Assembly (NCBI GenBank): GCA_020080175.1
Contig: JAGHQL010000075.1
Location: 53,182-117,181, forward strand
Direction of reading: 5' to 3'
Origin: Glutinoglossum americanum
Lineage: Eukaryota; Ascomycota; Geoglossomycetes; Geoglossales; Geoglossaceae
DNA: 64,000 nucleotides
Every line of letters begins with the position of its first letter. Positions within the stretch are counted from its first letter, which is position 1. Both the position numbers and the translations under genes were made by a program. This document shows positions 23,790-35,747 of this stretch, piece after piece. The notes under the pieces are model-generated. The model was not told the DNA's origin. It saw nothing but the letters and a program-made list of their open reading frames with translations, and searched no databases.

Positions 23790-26700
23790 TGTTACCCAGG
23801 CACCCGTGGCCCGCATCAAGCCTCAGGCTTTCTTTATTCCCTAATCATTCTGTAATATTTAGCTCGCTAAGTGGCGGGCCAGCACGCTTCGCCTCGAAGC
23901 TGGGCTTCCGGGGCAATGCCACGATATACGGAGGGATAAACGGTGGATCTCATGTGCACTAGATACCCGATTAATAGATAATCATAACCTAGAGGATGTT
24001 AATCAACATCATAATTATTAACACCGCCTGAGTAAGCGCAGCTACGCGAAGTGGTATATAGGCTAGAGTTATAGACAGTAATGGTAAAAAATCACAGAAA
24101 GGAGCAAATCTTAATAGCAAATCGCGGCTTCGCGAAATTGGTGCTGGAATTTCTGTAGTGTACATTTAATACCAAATATGACCAAAAAAAAAAGGAATGG
24201 GAAAAGAAATAGAATTTCGCGAGCTCGGGAGATCCAGGCCATCGCCGATAGGGACCTTGTGCCACAGAATACCCGTGCAGAGACAGCCAAACGCAGCGAT
24301 CGGCCGAATACTCATAAGGGGATAGATAGGTATCTAAATATAGGCCCCCCGAAGGCCACTCGTGGTGGTGTATGGCGTGACGCCGACACCATGATTCCGA
24401 TAGTAGCAAGTGCTCTCTCCCTCAGGACTCAATCCTATTTTCACCACACGAGCACCTAAAGAGCTATGAAGAAGCTCAATAATACTCCAGAACAAAAAAC
24501 ACTCGTGGGAGCTGCGGTAATCCTGGAAACAAACATCGATCCCTATTGATGGGCTGTGCGGTCAAGGCGTACTTTTGGGATTTTAAACTAATTCGGAGAT
24601 GGGAATAGAGTAGACCCAAGGCGGAAGTCAGATGAGGCCGCCCGTGGTCCCCGGTGCACCCATAACGCCACGTATCACAGGTGGAAGTGTGCATAAAATT
24701 TTCCCATTTCAGGGTGGAATGCTAATACTCTCCATTGATCTCCCCACCCCATTCTCGTATGAGGGTGGTCACGTAAAAGAATTAAAGAATAAAAATAAAA
24801 ATTTCCCACCAAGATTGTGAGGCGAGACATCGTTTTACAGAATTTTTTTTGGAACACCGCTTCCCGAGCTTAACATGGACATATATGTTATAAGCAGCGC
24901 TTGGCCAATAATTGCGTGGTGGTAGACTGATATGCCGCCATGCGGCTTTTCGGGCATGGTGTCGCTGTTTACACGGTCCTACTCCTGCTAAGGATTACCT
25001 GCTTGCAGGAGGCGTTTTGCTTGGTAGACAGAGCACCGGTTCATTAGCGTTTCTCCGCCAGCAAAGTTAGCGGTCCAACAGCTGGACATAACACACCTTG
25101 GGCCTAGCAATTCATGCCCTTCAGTTGCAGTCCCCGTTGCAAACTTGCTGTCTGGTGTTAAGTGGCATGCCTGGTCGGACGATTGCCTCTTCGGCTTCAA
25201 TGACATGATTGGGGTTTAGAGGGTTGGAGGAAATGGTTAGAATTAGTTTGGTTGGATTCGGTAGACGGTAAGCATAGAGCATGCTGTTATAGGTTGCCTT
25301 CAGTTTGTAATTCTGCGCATTTGTTTCCTTTAATCGCCTTTTAGTAGGCTTTTGCTCCACAAGTTGTGGGGTGCAGCTTCACTGCCTCACATCAGGTCTC
25401 CCGGTGTTGATGCTGTGGGATAGGTATGTCCCGTAAAGAGGATGAAGACCGACGAATTATCGAATGGAGAGGTGTAATGCTAGTGTCACGCTAAAGCACC
25501 TCCAGAGCGGCAATCTTGCCAACAACTACATCCAATTCCAGAATCTAGGCTGTCTGTTTGAGGGCTAATTCATGCGACGGTTCACTCTACGCCTCAATCG
25601 AGCCATCGAGCTAACTAGCCACGCAACCTAGTTACACACGGTAACCCAACCACTCACAAGTCCCTAGCCGCATAGCTGAACGCCCTCTAAGCTAGCAAGA
25701 CGCTCCACTATCGATTTCGAGCACCCCTCAAGGCATACACCACGCATTATCCATATTTTACCTAGCCTTTCGACCTGAGATAGGCCATTCTCGTGTATTT
25801 ATTGCAATGTGGATGGCGATATGGCGGGAAGGTATTAGGGTAGTTGGTGTGCCGCGGATAGCTCTTAAAACCTAGGGCCTAAAGCTTTTTGCTTGGCGGA
25901 CCTCATGCCCGCGGGCTTGCCTAAAGCTTAGCGAGCCCCCTTAACCAGCTCCGTAGTGGCCCCTTTAGTCGGCCCGTTCCCAGTCTTTTGAGTGACAAGT
26001 CGGGTTGTTTGATATTGTGGGGGCGACGCTCTTCTGGTATTTTTCTATCACAGAGAGATTCTGGCGGAACTCAACCATCCTATTTGGCGATACGTTGGTA
26101 TTGTGCAGGTTAAAGTTCGTCTGGTAGGTAGAAGGACGATTGTATTAAGCAGGTCGTGGGCGCGGTAGGTAAGCTGCCCCTGCCAAGAGAATGACTAATA
26201 ACTAGCTAACAAACTACCACTTCCCCGGCATAGAAATCACCTCCACAGTATTTAATTGGCATGGATACGCGCGTAAGCTCGTTTCTTTTCCGCGCGGATG
26301 CCTATCAATTGCTTGGACTCCACCAATATCGGCGCCCCTGCTTCGTCGATGGAGTTCGGACACCGACTACACCATCGCTGAGAGCTTAGACCGCACCGGT
26401 AAGAGGGGCTCACACCTGGTGGCTGTTCTTCTGAGAAGAGCTGGTTGGTGGTGGATGCTTGGAGAACGATCCTGGAAAATGCTGCTGAAAACTCTCCGGA
26501 AAGCCGTAGTTGGTAATTTAAATACTCAGAGTTTACCAAAGAGATTATCACACACAGATTGACAATAGATTGACGAAATTATAAGGATGCAAGCAATGCC
26601 GTTCTTTGGCCAGTAGCAATCGGTTGGAATTTGGTTATTGTTTGCTTACTATGTATCGTAACGATCGAGAATTGGCTTTGATGGGTAGCAATCTTCTATT

Positions 26701-27400
26701 TCCCATTATGGTGAAGGTATCTAGAAGCTGCCTAAGATCAGGCAACTTGGCCAATGGCCACACATACTTACCAGCTGGCGTGGGCGAACACCGTCGCTAC
26801 CCATAATACTGGAACTCGTATAATGTTTCACCATGCGACTTACCTCTGAGTTGATTTTCCCAAAGAGGGGCAAAGAGAGATAGTTGTTGCGGGTTAACTT
26901 GTCTCGCAAGGAGCAAGGTGCAAAAAAGCACCAGGTAACTAGAAAGAGCTACAGTGTGCTCAAGTTTGGGGGTAAATGCGAATAGGATCTATGCGACTAG
27001 GAAGTACTCAGAACCGGTCAGATACATATTGGTCAAAGTCGAATTCACTGCACGTAATAGGAATCCTACAACCAATCCTAATAGCTCCTGGAAAAGACGG
27101 GGTGAGCCTGTTGATCACCTATCTCCACATATCTGACGTCACATGTAGAATGTTGGAACATTGGTAGTTAAGGTGACGTCATACATCGCAACCGCGACCA
27201 CCCCGTCATAGCACACATCTGCCTTTACACGTTTACACATCCCGCCTCCACTTCATGCTACACCCGGTAGATAGGGGAAAACCACTCTTAATGCCGACTT
27301 CATACCTTTATACTCATACATCGTCTTTCTTGCCGCAGAATAGGAGAACCAATACCCCCATCTTACCAACCAAGCCCACTTCCAACGCAAAACACCCTCT
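23790..27400. other. gene-poor stretch with a solo-LTR-like element
   Basis: No supported gene. A short LTR-like element with target duplications sits at 26102-26247 (listed separately). Near 23990-24050 an AT-rich stretch carries the palindrome GATGTTAATCAACATC. A 93-codon ORF at 24178 begins in a poly-A run and is probably spurious. Confidence 0.45.
26102..26247. mobile_element. solo-LTR-like element, copy 1
   Basis: A 146-bp block begins TGTGCAGG and ends CCTCCACA (TG..CA ends, near-perfect 8-bp inverted termini), flanked on both sides by GTAT (26098-26101 and 26248-26251). A homologous copy lies at 54092-54238 in the same orientation, about 85% alike by eye, most differences being C/T or G/A. 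It may be a solo LTR of a small retroelement or a MITE; it encodes nothing. Confidence 0.7.
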
Positions 27401-27827
27401 TCACAACAACCCCACCTTCCCAGTAATTCCGCTTACGCCATCCAAACCCTTTCCAACCACGCCCTCCTTTCCCGCCGCGCCATTCAACCCGCTATCCAAA
27501 TCCTTCATCCTTTCCTGCATCCTAGCAGCCTGCTTGCTCCCATCCAATTCTCCTGCTCGCATGCCATTAGCCCGAGTCTCCCACAACTAAACAAAAACCA
27601 ACCCAAAATCCGAAAAACTCACCCTTTACGAAATCCACGCCTTCCTTCTGTCCCTTAGCCTGTAGGCCTAGCATCTCGGTCTTGGCTTTTGCCTTGAAGT
27701 ATTTCTCGCACATCTGGACGTAGAGCTTGTCGAAGGCACCATTGTAATATGCTGTGACTGCGGCGGCGATGAGGACTGCGAGGGTAAGGGAGATGATGAA
27801 CCATCCGTCGATGTGGAGCTCAGCCAT
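27401..27827 (-). CDS. small single-pass membrane protein, conserved in fungi
   Basis: Two exons, 27827-27623 and 27552-27401, split by a 70-bp intron (GTGAGT..GCAG, branch GCTAAT) encode 118 residues. Residues about 9-27 (WFIISLTLAVLIAAAVTAY) form one membrane helix close to the N-terminus. It is followed by an amphipathic charged region (YVQMCEKYFKAKAKTEMLGL, QAKGQKEGVDFVKGELDG) that may form a coiled coil, and a Gly/Lys-rich tail. The splice restores VKG/ELDGSKQAARMQERMKD, which fits this small family of fungal proteins of unknown function. The plus-strand ORF over the same bases is a shadow. Confidence 0.75.
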
Positions 27828-29397
27828 GTTTTTGTTATTGAATGTCCTTTACTGGGTAGTTTAAAATGGGTACTTTTGTTAAGCCGAACTGTGAGGGGTG
27901 TAGATGAAGGAAAGTTGCCATTTGCTATTTATCCGTGTCCAAGGTTTATAACAGATGCTTAGGAGGTATGACGTTGTGACTGCGAGCAGTGACAGGGAGC
28001 AAATCCTGTTTTCCATGCTCACGATATGCCGCTTTTAGGGTTTACTGAACATTAGGCGTGGCAGTTGCCGCTTTAGTGGTGGATCCTCACGATTATTTTA
28101 AGTACAGTAGCACATTTCATTCGTGTTGGAATTATCGTAGCGGGGGTGCGGGTATGCCGCTCGGCAGCATAAATGCTCCCGTGGAGGTGGTTCCCGTGTT
28201 GCATAGGAGTCTCGGACTGCTGCTCGCTGCACCTACTTTCTAGAAGGCAGTTCCTCGCATTCTTCGTTTCATTAATCAAGTCTATTCCACATGCCTGCCG
28301 CGTGTCTATAATAGTAATTCGCAACATCTACCGTACCATACCTTAAAAGGATTTGGAGGTATAAGTTGCAAGACCGCTTCATGTATGTGTGAGCTCCTCA
28401 TTCCCGTGGGTAGCGGCATTTGCAGTTGCTATCTTTCCGATAGCTAGAAGGTCGCATAAAATCCAATTTCTAGACCCGTTCACACACCCCTTCCATAGCC
28501 CTGTTTCAATGCTCAAGCATCAGCCCCGCGACAGTTACGGATAGCTATAATACAAGGATTTTGCGAACCTTCAGGGCAGCTTCTTGAGACCCACAGTTTC
28601 AGCACATTTTTCGTGCTAAAATAGTTACCGTCCTCACAGCCCTTGAAACCCGCCTTCAGAGTTTCAAGGAAGAGATTAGTATGGATTCTCCGTGGACTCG
28701 GGATTGCTCGTTGACATCCTGTGGTGCACTCGCTGCGGGAAAGGTAGAGGTAACTGAGGGGTTCTACCGGAGTTTCCATTTGGCAGTTCGTATGTTGATC
28801 TTTGCTGGTCCAGAGGACCAGCAATATATTAGCGTCGATCATAACCAGTTCCGTAATGTAGCCCCTTACTGCGGTTGCCTGCCGATATGGAGCCTGGTGG
28901 GCTGAGGCAGCCGTTAGTTTAGATACGCCTAGATGGATAGCAAGGCTAGTAAATGCCACATAATTGATACACACAATCTTCTCTACTCATTAACGATATT
29001 ATTTATATATTTGGCTCTAGTTAGAGACAAGTGTAGCTGGATTTACTTAGGACAGGCAGTGCTATATGCTATCTCCCAACCCAACCGCTAACGCTTATCC
29101 GGCCTAAAAGTGCATGACTATATGATAACCTTATACGAGATATTCTGCCCAGGATACCTCAAACAAAGTCTGAAGAATATTAGGCACGAGGGAACTGTAG
29201 GCATGGCAGAGGGTAAGTATGAGAGCGGCGCGGAAGGTGGAGAGGAATGTGCCAAATGGCATCTCATTCTGCACAATGTGGATGTCAACATTTGGCCGTA
29301 TTCGGTGCTACGCTCTAAACCGGTAAAGGGGTTGACTGTCAGTCAACAGCTTCAAACAATATGAAGGTGGTAGCAGAGTACATAGCTCAATAGTCCC
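27828..29397. other. intergenic, no gene seen
   Basis: About 1.6 kb with promoter sequence of the small membrane protein at the left and the 3' flank of the HAD gene at the right. A minus-strand ORF at 28513-28974 has no recognisable features. Confidence 0.45.
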
Positions 29398-30378
29398 TCA
29401 AGACGACGGATGAATGCCATAATCCTCGTAAGGAAAATCCTCTAAACTCGTAATCAACTCAGCCCAGGCATCTCTAGACTTCACTCGCTCCGGCAAGTTC
29501 TCCTGTCCTCCTTCGGGTACCATAGGCCCCAATTCCCCTACGTCCTGCTCGGTAGTACCCGCAAGCACACTCTCTTCTCTCCCACTACAAACCTCCAAGA
29601 GCCCAGGATGCGGAACCCAAACAACTCGCATACCTGCCCTACGCCCGGCCTCAACGCCAGCAATCGAGTCCTCGAACACCAGGCACTCTTCCGGTCTAAC
29701 CCGCTTGTCGCCAGGACTTAGCGTATCATTGATCCGCTGTAATGCCAACAGGAAGAGATCCGGCGATGGTTTTTTCTGTTTACCAGCCATTTCGGCATCG
29801 TTCCCAAAGGCGCGACACTGAGAGGGGAAAGCTCTAGCGATGTCGGGTAAGTGTGAGGTTTTAACATCGAAGAGGCTTCTTCCGGATGAGCTGGCCAAAG
29901 CCATGTATACTGGCGGGGAGGTGTGTCTTGAGAGCGTACTTAAGAGCTTGGGCACGCCGGGCAGCAGCTCTGTCTTCCTGAATAGTTCCCTCTGCGCACG
30001 AGACCTGCTTTCCCAATCCTCGGGAGAGATGGGGACATCGCACCAAGTGATGAGGCGAAGGGTGCCCTAGTATAAACAGAGGATGTTGGACTTGGAACTC
30101 TGTAACTTTTGGGATTCCGATATAATTTCTAGACCCTTCCATCTCCTTTGGTGGGGAAACGAAAGAAGCGCAACGCAGATTTCGTGATCTTTCTAGGAGA
30201 CACCTACCTGACGCCCCCGGCTTTGCTGCCGGGCTTTCACACTCCAGGATAGGGATGGTTTGCCGCACGAGTGTAGAATATTGTTATAGGCTTCAGTGTA
30301 GATGTCCTCAGAGTTAATAAGGAGACCGTCGACGTCGAAGAGGCAGGCGCGAACTGGAGGGAGGGGCGCAAAGGTCAT
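29398..30378 (-). CDS. HAD-superfamily phosphatase (pseudouridine-5'-phosphatase / DOG phosphatase type)
   Basis: Exons 30378-30208 and 30066-29398 join over a 141-bp intron (GTAGGT..CTAG) into 279 residues. All HAD motifs are present: motif I RACLFDVDGLLINSEDIYTE near the N-terminus, motif II LASSSGR, motif III Lys in KKPSPDLFLLAL, motif IV CLVFEDSIAGVEAGRRAGM followed by RVVWVPHP. The cap region (SWSVKARQQSRGR, then LITWCDVPISPEDW) is of the short helical kind seen in HDHD1/GS1-like sugar-phosphate or nucleotide phosphatases. A ~70-residue acidic tail follows the core. Expected role: soluble, Mg-dependent dephosphorylation of a small phosphometabolite. The start MTFAPLPP at 30378 is preferred to an in-frame ATG 25 codons upstream because homology begins just after it. 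The intron is longer than most here, so its acceptor is the least certain point. Confidence 0.85.
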
Positions 30379-33300
30379 TGCTCTTTCGTGCCAGAACACT
30401 ATGCTGAGACTTTTGCATGTGGTTGTCTCTAGGTTGAAGCATAAGGCGAACACAGACTTTTTCCTTCTTCTTCTTCTTCTTCATCACCACGTGACAACAC
30501 CTGCTGCTGAGTAAGGCTACGCCTAAGGCTCCACAGCCGAGCGTGTGGTTGTACGGAGTATGCGTGTGCATATACACGTAGATAACACTCAAGAATAGGT
30601 GAGTAGGCAACCATCCATGGAAGCAACTTTGGGACATCTCAAAAAACCGGCCTAAGCCTTTGGACTTGGGATGAAAGACAGCAGCCGCTTTCCCCAATCT
30701 TTCGGTGGTTTAGGATCCAACTAACTCTACGTGGACTAACGAATCTCTCTAATCTCTAATCTCGAATCTCGAATCTCGCACGGAGTATTATTCCAATTCT
30801 CCACGCCGGGAGCAAAAAGAAACAGGCAGCAGCCACGGAGCAACGACAGCGGGTGGAGCGAGCACCGCGGTATGGAGTACGGAGCATGCCGTTGCAGTAA
30901 CCGCCAAGCACTGCTTTGAGATTTGCTGCTTCAAACTGTTCGGCCGTACCTGTCACGAACCCCTGTCGCGCGGTGCGCTATCCCGCTTCAAAACACAAAC
31001 CGTCCCAATCCGGGCTCAGCTAAGATTTCCTCTCAGCCACCATCACATCCAAAGTCCAATGCGATCGGGATACCCAAGGGAAGGCAGACGTGAGGAGAGT
31101 CCAGCTTGCGAGCTGAACCTAATTCCCGCAGCCTCTCGCACATCGACCCGTCCCGTCCAGGGACCAAGCAAGATACGAGCGACGAGATACGAGCGACGAG
31201 ATACGAGGGAGGGAGCCCAACCAAGGTTTGAAGAGACAGATGTCGCGAAAAACAACGCGACGACGGCCTCTTCTTCGCCGTTCGGTCGGTCAAAATAAAG
31301 AAAACTCATCTCCCCCACAAAAAACAATATCAATCTCCAAAAAACCACCTGAGCAGGCCGGGCGCGAACCCCCACAGAAACCGCGCGCAGCGCAACACAG
31401 CACAGCACGCAATCTTTACCTGAAGCCGAGATTAATGCGAAACTGGGGTTTTCGTTGTGTTCCTGGCCGTTTCTAGAAAAGCAAAAGCACAACATACGCC
31501 CGAATACGGAGGAGGCACGACATGCAACAACAGCATTGGGGCACAGACACGGGTTACGTAATGCTGAGCTGCGAGCAAGCGTTTACTACTATAGTCTGAA
31601 CCATAACCAGGACAAGAAGCTCCTTCCGAAAGAGCCAAGCGCGTCACGGTGAAGAAGCGGCACGAGAGACCGGGGTTGTTGGTCCTCGGTCGTCGGTGGT
31701 CGGTCGTTTGGCGGAGGATGCGGTGTGAGAAACTTTGGGAATGTTGTTCTTACGTTGTACTGTGATGAATGCGATGGCCGCGAGGAGTCGCCATGAACTC
31801 GGTTTACGTAAATCCGTACGATACTCACTTGGGCGCGTACATACATCATAGAGATAGAGAGTATAGTGTGTGGCACAGCGCACGAAAGAGCGTGAGGCGA
31901 TGGCGAAAAGGATTTTTGGTGCGTCGTAACCCTAACCCTCGAAAGCAGCCGTCGCGGGCATCACGAACGAGCGACACAACGCCCGCCAAAAGATCTACGG
32001 GGAGACGATCGAGAATAAATAGAGGATTTGGAATCCCCCTAGTCTTTGCCGTTGCTTTTCTTTCTTCCTCTTCCTCGCTCCCTCTGTCGCTTGCAACTTC
32101 GGGGGATAAAACGGAGAAAAGAAAAGGAAAGAGAGAAAAGAAGAAAAACACCCTAAACATAGCAGCAGCAGCAACCCCGTGCGACTGCAGAGCGATAAGT
32201 AGATGGAACGTATAATCCTCACGCTGCCAAAGAAAAAAAAAAAAAAAACAAAAAAAGAACCACACACCGGGCGGTGGGATTTGGAATCGCTACCAGGTAA
32301 AAGAGAAGAGAAAAAAACCGAACACGCTTGCACGCCTGCACCCTTTCAACCCTCACAACCCTCACAACCCTCACAATCCTTACAGACCCTCATACACAGG
32401 CTTACATGGTGGGTACACGCTCTGCAACTTCTCTCTCTTCGCCCCCCCCCCCGCGCCAAGCTCCACATGCGCAAACCTGCACGCAACACCCCCACCCCGT
32501 ACCTCTCTCCAATGAATCTGAGATTGCGGTGGCGCCGGGGAACGCGATCCCTACGACCCGCTTAGTCTCGCAAGTCCCTTTTCCGCATCGCGTGGGACTT
32601 GCACAAGCCAACGGCCCATGCGCTGGGGTGCGCGCTATCGCACGTTCCCATTATGTAAGTCGCCTCTCTGCGTGTCCCGCGCTGTGCCGCTCCTGTGTCT
32701 CTCTCTCTCTCTCTCTCTCTCTCGCGCTCCTTCTCTGCCTCCCTCCCCCCCCGCCCGCCCAACCAACCCACCACAACCAACCCGAAAACCGCCCCCAGGA
32801 CGAACCTCTTCCTGCTTATCTTTCCTCTTTTATACAACCCCAGAAAAAAATAAAACAAAAACATGTGCAAAAACCCGTATTTCTCCTCTTTTCTTTTTTC
32901 TCCTCCTCTTCCTCTGCTCCGTGCTCTGCCAGCAAGGGGGTAGAGGGTAGAGTGACTCGAGGCTGCTAAGGTTTTATTTTATTTTTTTCTTTTACTTTGT
33001 ATTTATGCGGGCTTGGAGGCCTAATTTATCGCCGTCCATTCATAATAAGCATTACGCAGGGCCTTATCGTAGCGTGGCGCTGGGCTTCCCGGGCGGGATT
33101 CTTACGGGCGCTGGTATTGGCTGCGGTGCGGGTTCTGCCCCGTGTGCTCTGGAGTACGCGCAGGGTTCTTTGGGGAACGGATGGGGTCGGTCGGTGGGTG
33201 GCACGGACCCTTGCTTGTCTCGCCGCCGCTGCTGCCGCTGCTGCTGCTGCTGCTCCTGCTGCTCCTGCTGCTCCTGCTGCTTTGGCTTTGGCTTGCTTCT

Positions 33301-33719
33301 TGCTTTTTTTTGCTTCTTACTTCTTTGCTTCTTTTTTGCTTCTTGCCTCTTGCTTTTTTGGCTTGAGACCGATCCGGCGGTCTCCAGCTTCGGCGGGCTC
33401 GAGACGGAAAACAAAACTCCTCATTCCCCTTCGAACCGTCCGATCTGCTTCCCGCCCGTGGATCCCTCTCGAAAGCCATCTTATTCTTATTCTTCTTCAC
33501 TCCCTCGATTCATATATACCCCTTCCCCAATTCCATCTCGCGCGAGACCCCGTAGTCGCGAAAAGGCCAGAGCTTTTTTTTTTCTTCGTTTCTTTCTCCC
33601 CTTCCCTCGAACGCAAGCAAACCCCCGCCCCGCCCGCGCGTCTTCGTCGCACCGGGAAGCAGACCTTTTTTTTTCTCCCCCTAAGCTAGGCAGCTAGAGC
33701 TTCGCTGGCTACCGCCGTC
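30379..33719. other. intergenic region and long pyrimidine-rich leader of the permease gene
   Basis: No supported gene. It holds simple repeats: CTT triplets near 30461-30483, AATCTCG-type units at 30741-30778, three copies of a GATACGAGCGACGA unit at about 31166-31207, two telomere-like CCCTAA units at 31927-31939, a poly-A run at 32230-32247, CT dinucleotides at about 32697-32722 and CTG triplets at 33226-33290. From about 32.3 kb to the permease ATG the plus strand is very rich in C and T, as in strongly expressed fungal promoters with long 5' leaders. Long ORFs here come from these repeats. Confidence 0.5.
33226..33290. repeat. CTG/CCTGCTG triplet repeat
   Basis: A run of CTG and CCT triplets, open in every frame and therefore giving false ORFs on both strands. 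It lies about 430 bp upstream of the permease start codon, probably within its leader. Confidence 0.8.
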
Positions 33720-35747
33720 ATGTCGTCGGAGGCGGACGAACGTCGTCACTCGATCGAGAAGGCCGGCCACCATTTCTCGCCCGAGAAGGATGAAACCATC
33801 GTCGGTGTCGTGGATGGGGAGGAGGTGAATGCTTCGGGGCATAAGGATCAATTGCAGAGGCAGTATAGCATCTGGAGCCTTTGCGGGTTGGCCTTGACCA
33901 TCGATAATGCGTGGATTGCTTTGGGCGGTTCGATTGTGGTCGCCATCGGTACGTTGAACGATCCTCCTTTTTTTTTTTTTTTCTCTTTAACTTGGGCCCT
34001 CTCGTCGGTGTGTTTGTTGTTGTGCTTGCAGTGCTTGTTGTGCTTATCGGTTCGTTGTTGTTGGCAGGTAACGGAGGTCCGCCCGGGATTCTCTACGAGC
34101 TTCTGGTCGCTTGTTCGTACTACGCGCTGATAGCCGCATGCATCGCGGAGGTGGGTATCTCTTTCCCCCAGCGGTCTCTTCGAACGGGGTATTTTTGTTC
34201 TTTGGCCAAAGAAAATGTCCACTGATGCGAGACCTGCATAGCTCGCGTCTGCTATCCCGTCGGCCGGAGGTGTCTACCACTGGGCTTCCATTACGCCTGG
34301 GCCTAAATATGGTCGCGCTCTCGGTTTCTTGACCGGCTCGTTGAATTTCTTCGGCTGGATCTTCGATCTAGCGTCGATCACGCAGATCGTGTCCAACGTG
34401 ACTGTGCAGATGTACGCCGTATACCATCCCAGTTTGGTGATCGAAGCGTGGCATGTCTACATTGCGTTCTTGATCATCACGTGGGCTGGCTGCGCCTTTG
34501 TCATTTTCGGAAACCGCCTTATCCCTTACATCCAGGATGTAGGGCTGTTTCTCGTTATTGCGGGCGGGATCGTCACTGTTATCGTCGTTGCTGCGATGCC
34601 GAAGACGCATGCGAGCACTTCCTTTGTATGGAAGGACTGGACAAACGTTACGGGTTGGAGCGGTGGTGTGGCTTTCCTTACCGGTGTGCTCAACGGTGCC
34701 TTCACCATTGGAACGCCTGATGCCATTACCCACATGGCCGAGGAACTGCCCAATCCCAAGCGGGATTTGCCTCGTGCTGTCGCAGCGCAGATCATTTTGG
34801 GCACAATTAGTACGTTTTTCGTTGTTCCCGTCATATCCTCGCGTTTCTGGGCTAATGGCTTGCGCAGCTGCTTTCATTTACGCCATTGCCATTCTCTACG
34901 CGATTACCGACCTGCCCGCGATCCTACAGAGCAATGGCGCCTTTCCTCTTGCGGCAATCTATGCTCAAGCTACCAATAATAATGGTGCCACATTCGGCCT
35001 GCTCATAATTATTTTCTTCTCACTCTTAATTTGCGTCGTCGGCACATATCTGACTGTATGTACTTTTCTCGTTGCTGACTGGGTGACGCCCGCTAAACGC
35101 TGGATAGGTCGGCCGCATCTGGTGGTCTCTTGCGCGTGATAACGCCACGCCCTTCTCCCCTTTCTTCTCCCAAGTTAATGAAAGGCTTAGCTGCCCTATT
35201 CCTGCGACAGTCCTTTGTGGTTAGTTCTCCATCCCCTGACATGCAAACGCACATAGCTGAGATTCAAAACCAGCTGTTCTTTCTTCCGCCCTTGGCGCTA
35301 TTCCTCTCGGCAGCAAGACAGCGTTCCTTGACCTTGCCGGCTCATTCGTCATTCTCACCACGACCTCCTATGCCCTAGCCATTGGGCCTCACCTTCTCAC
35401 TGGGAGGCGTCATGTCCCCCCTGGCCCTTTCTGGCTGGGCCGCGCAGGCTTCTTTATCAACGCTCTTGCCGTGATACTGATTATCTTTTTCAATATCATG
35501 TTCTGCTTCCGTTAGTACCTCCCTTCCCTATCCCTTTTATCATAGCGCCGCTGGCTGACATGTTTGGTTGCCTTCCGCAGCTGCCGTGTTCCCAACTACT
35601 GTCCAGACAATGAACTACAACAGCGTCATCTTAGTTGGCATCTGCGTTCTCACCACTCTATGGTGGTTCATCCACGGTTCAGACAATTACCCAGGCCCTA
35701 AATTGTCGGCCTTGTATATTGACGGTGTAGATCCTGAAACGTCTTAG
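33720..35747 (+). CDS. APC-family amine/GABA/choline permease
   Basis: Seven exons (33720-33948, 34068-34150, 34242-34809, 34868-35055, 35108-35219, 35274-35510, 35581-35747) give 527 residues with every intron (52-119 bp, GT..AG) closing the frame. The N-terminal tail is hydrophilic; then come about 12 membrane helices typical of amino acid-polyamine-choline (APC) permeases. Family marks are SIWSLCGLALTIDNAWIALG, SAIPSAGGVYHWASI, GTPDAITHMAEELPNPKRD, GRIWWSLARDNATPFSPFFS and the end WWFIHGSDNYPGPKL. This pattern is that of the fungal GABA/choline permease group (Uga4/Hnm1-like). It should import GABA, choline or related amines at the plasma membrane or vacuole. The first intron carries a 15-T run. 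Substrate cannot be fixed from sequence. Confidence 0.93.

Noticed and set aside
24178-24459. 93-codon basic ORF
   Set aside because: Starts in a poly-A run and has no recognisable domain.
31927-31939. Telomere-like CCCTAACCCT
   Set aside because: Only two units; too short to indicate a telomere or fusion site.
32997-33697. Two overlapping 230-codon plus-strand ORFs with poly-Leu/Ala/Cys runs
   Set aside because: They arise from the CTG/CT repeats; all frames are open and neither has a domain or natural composition.
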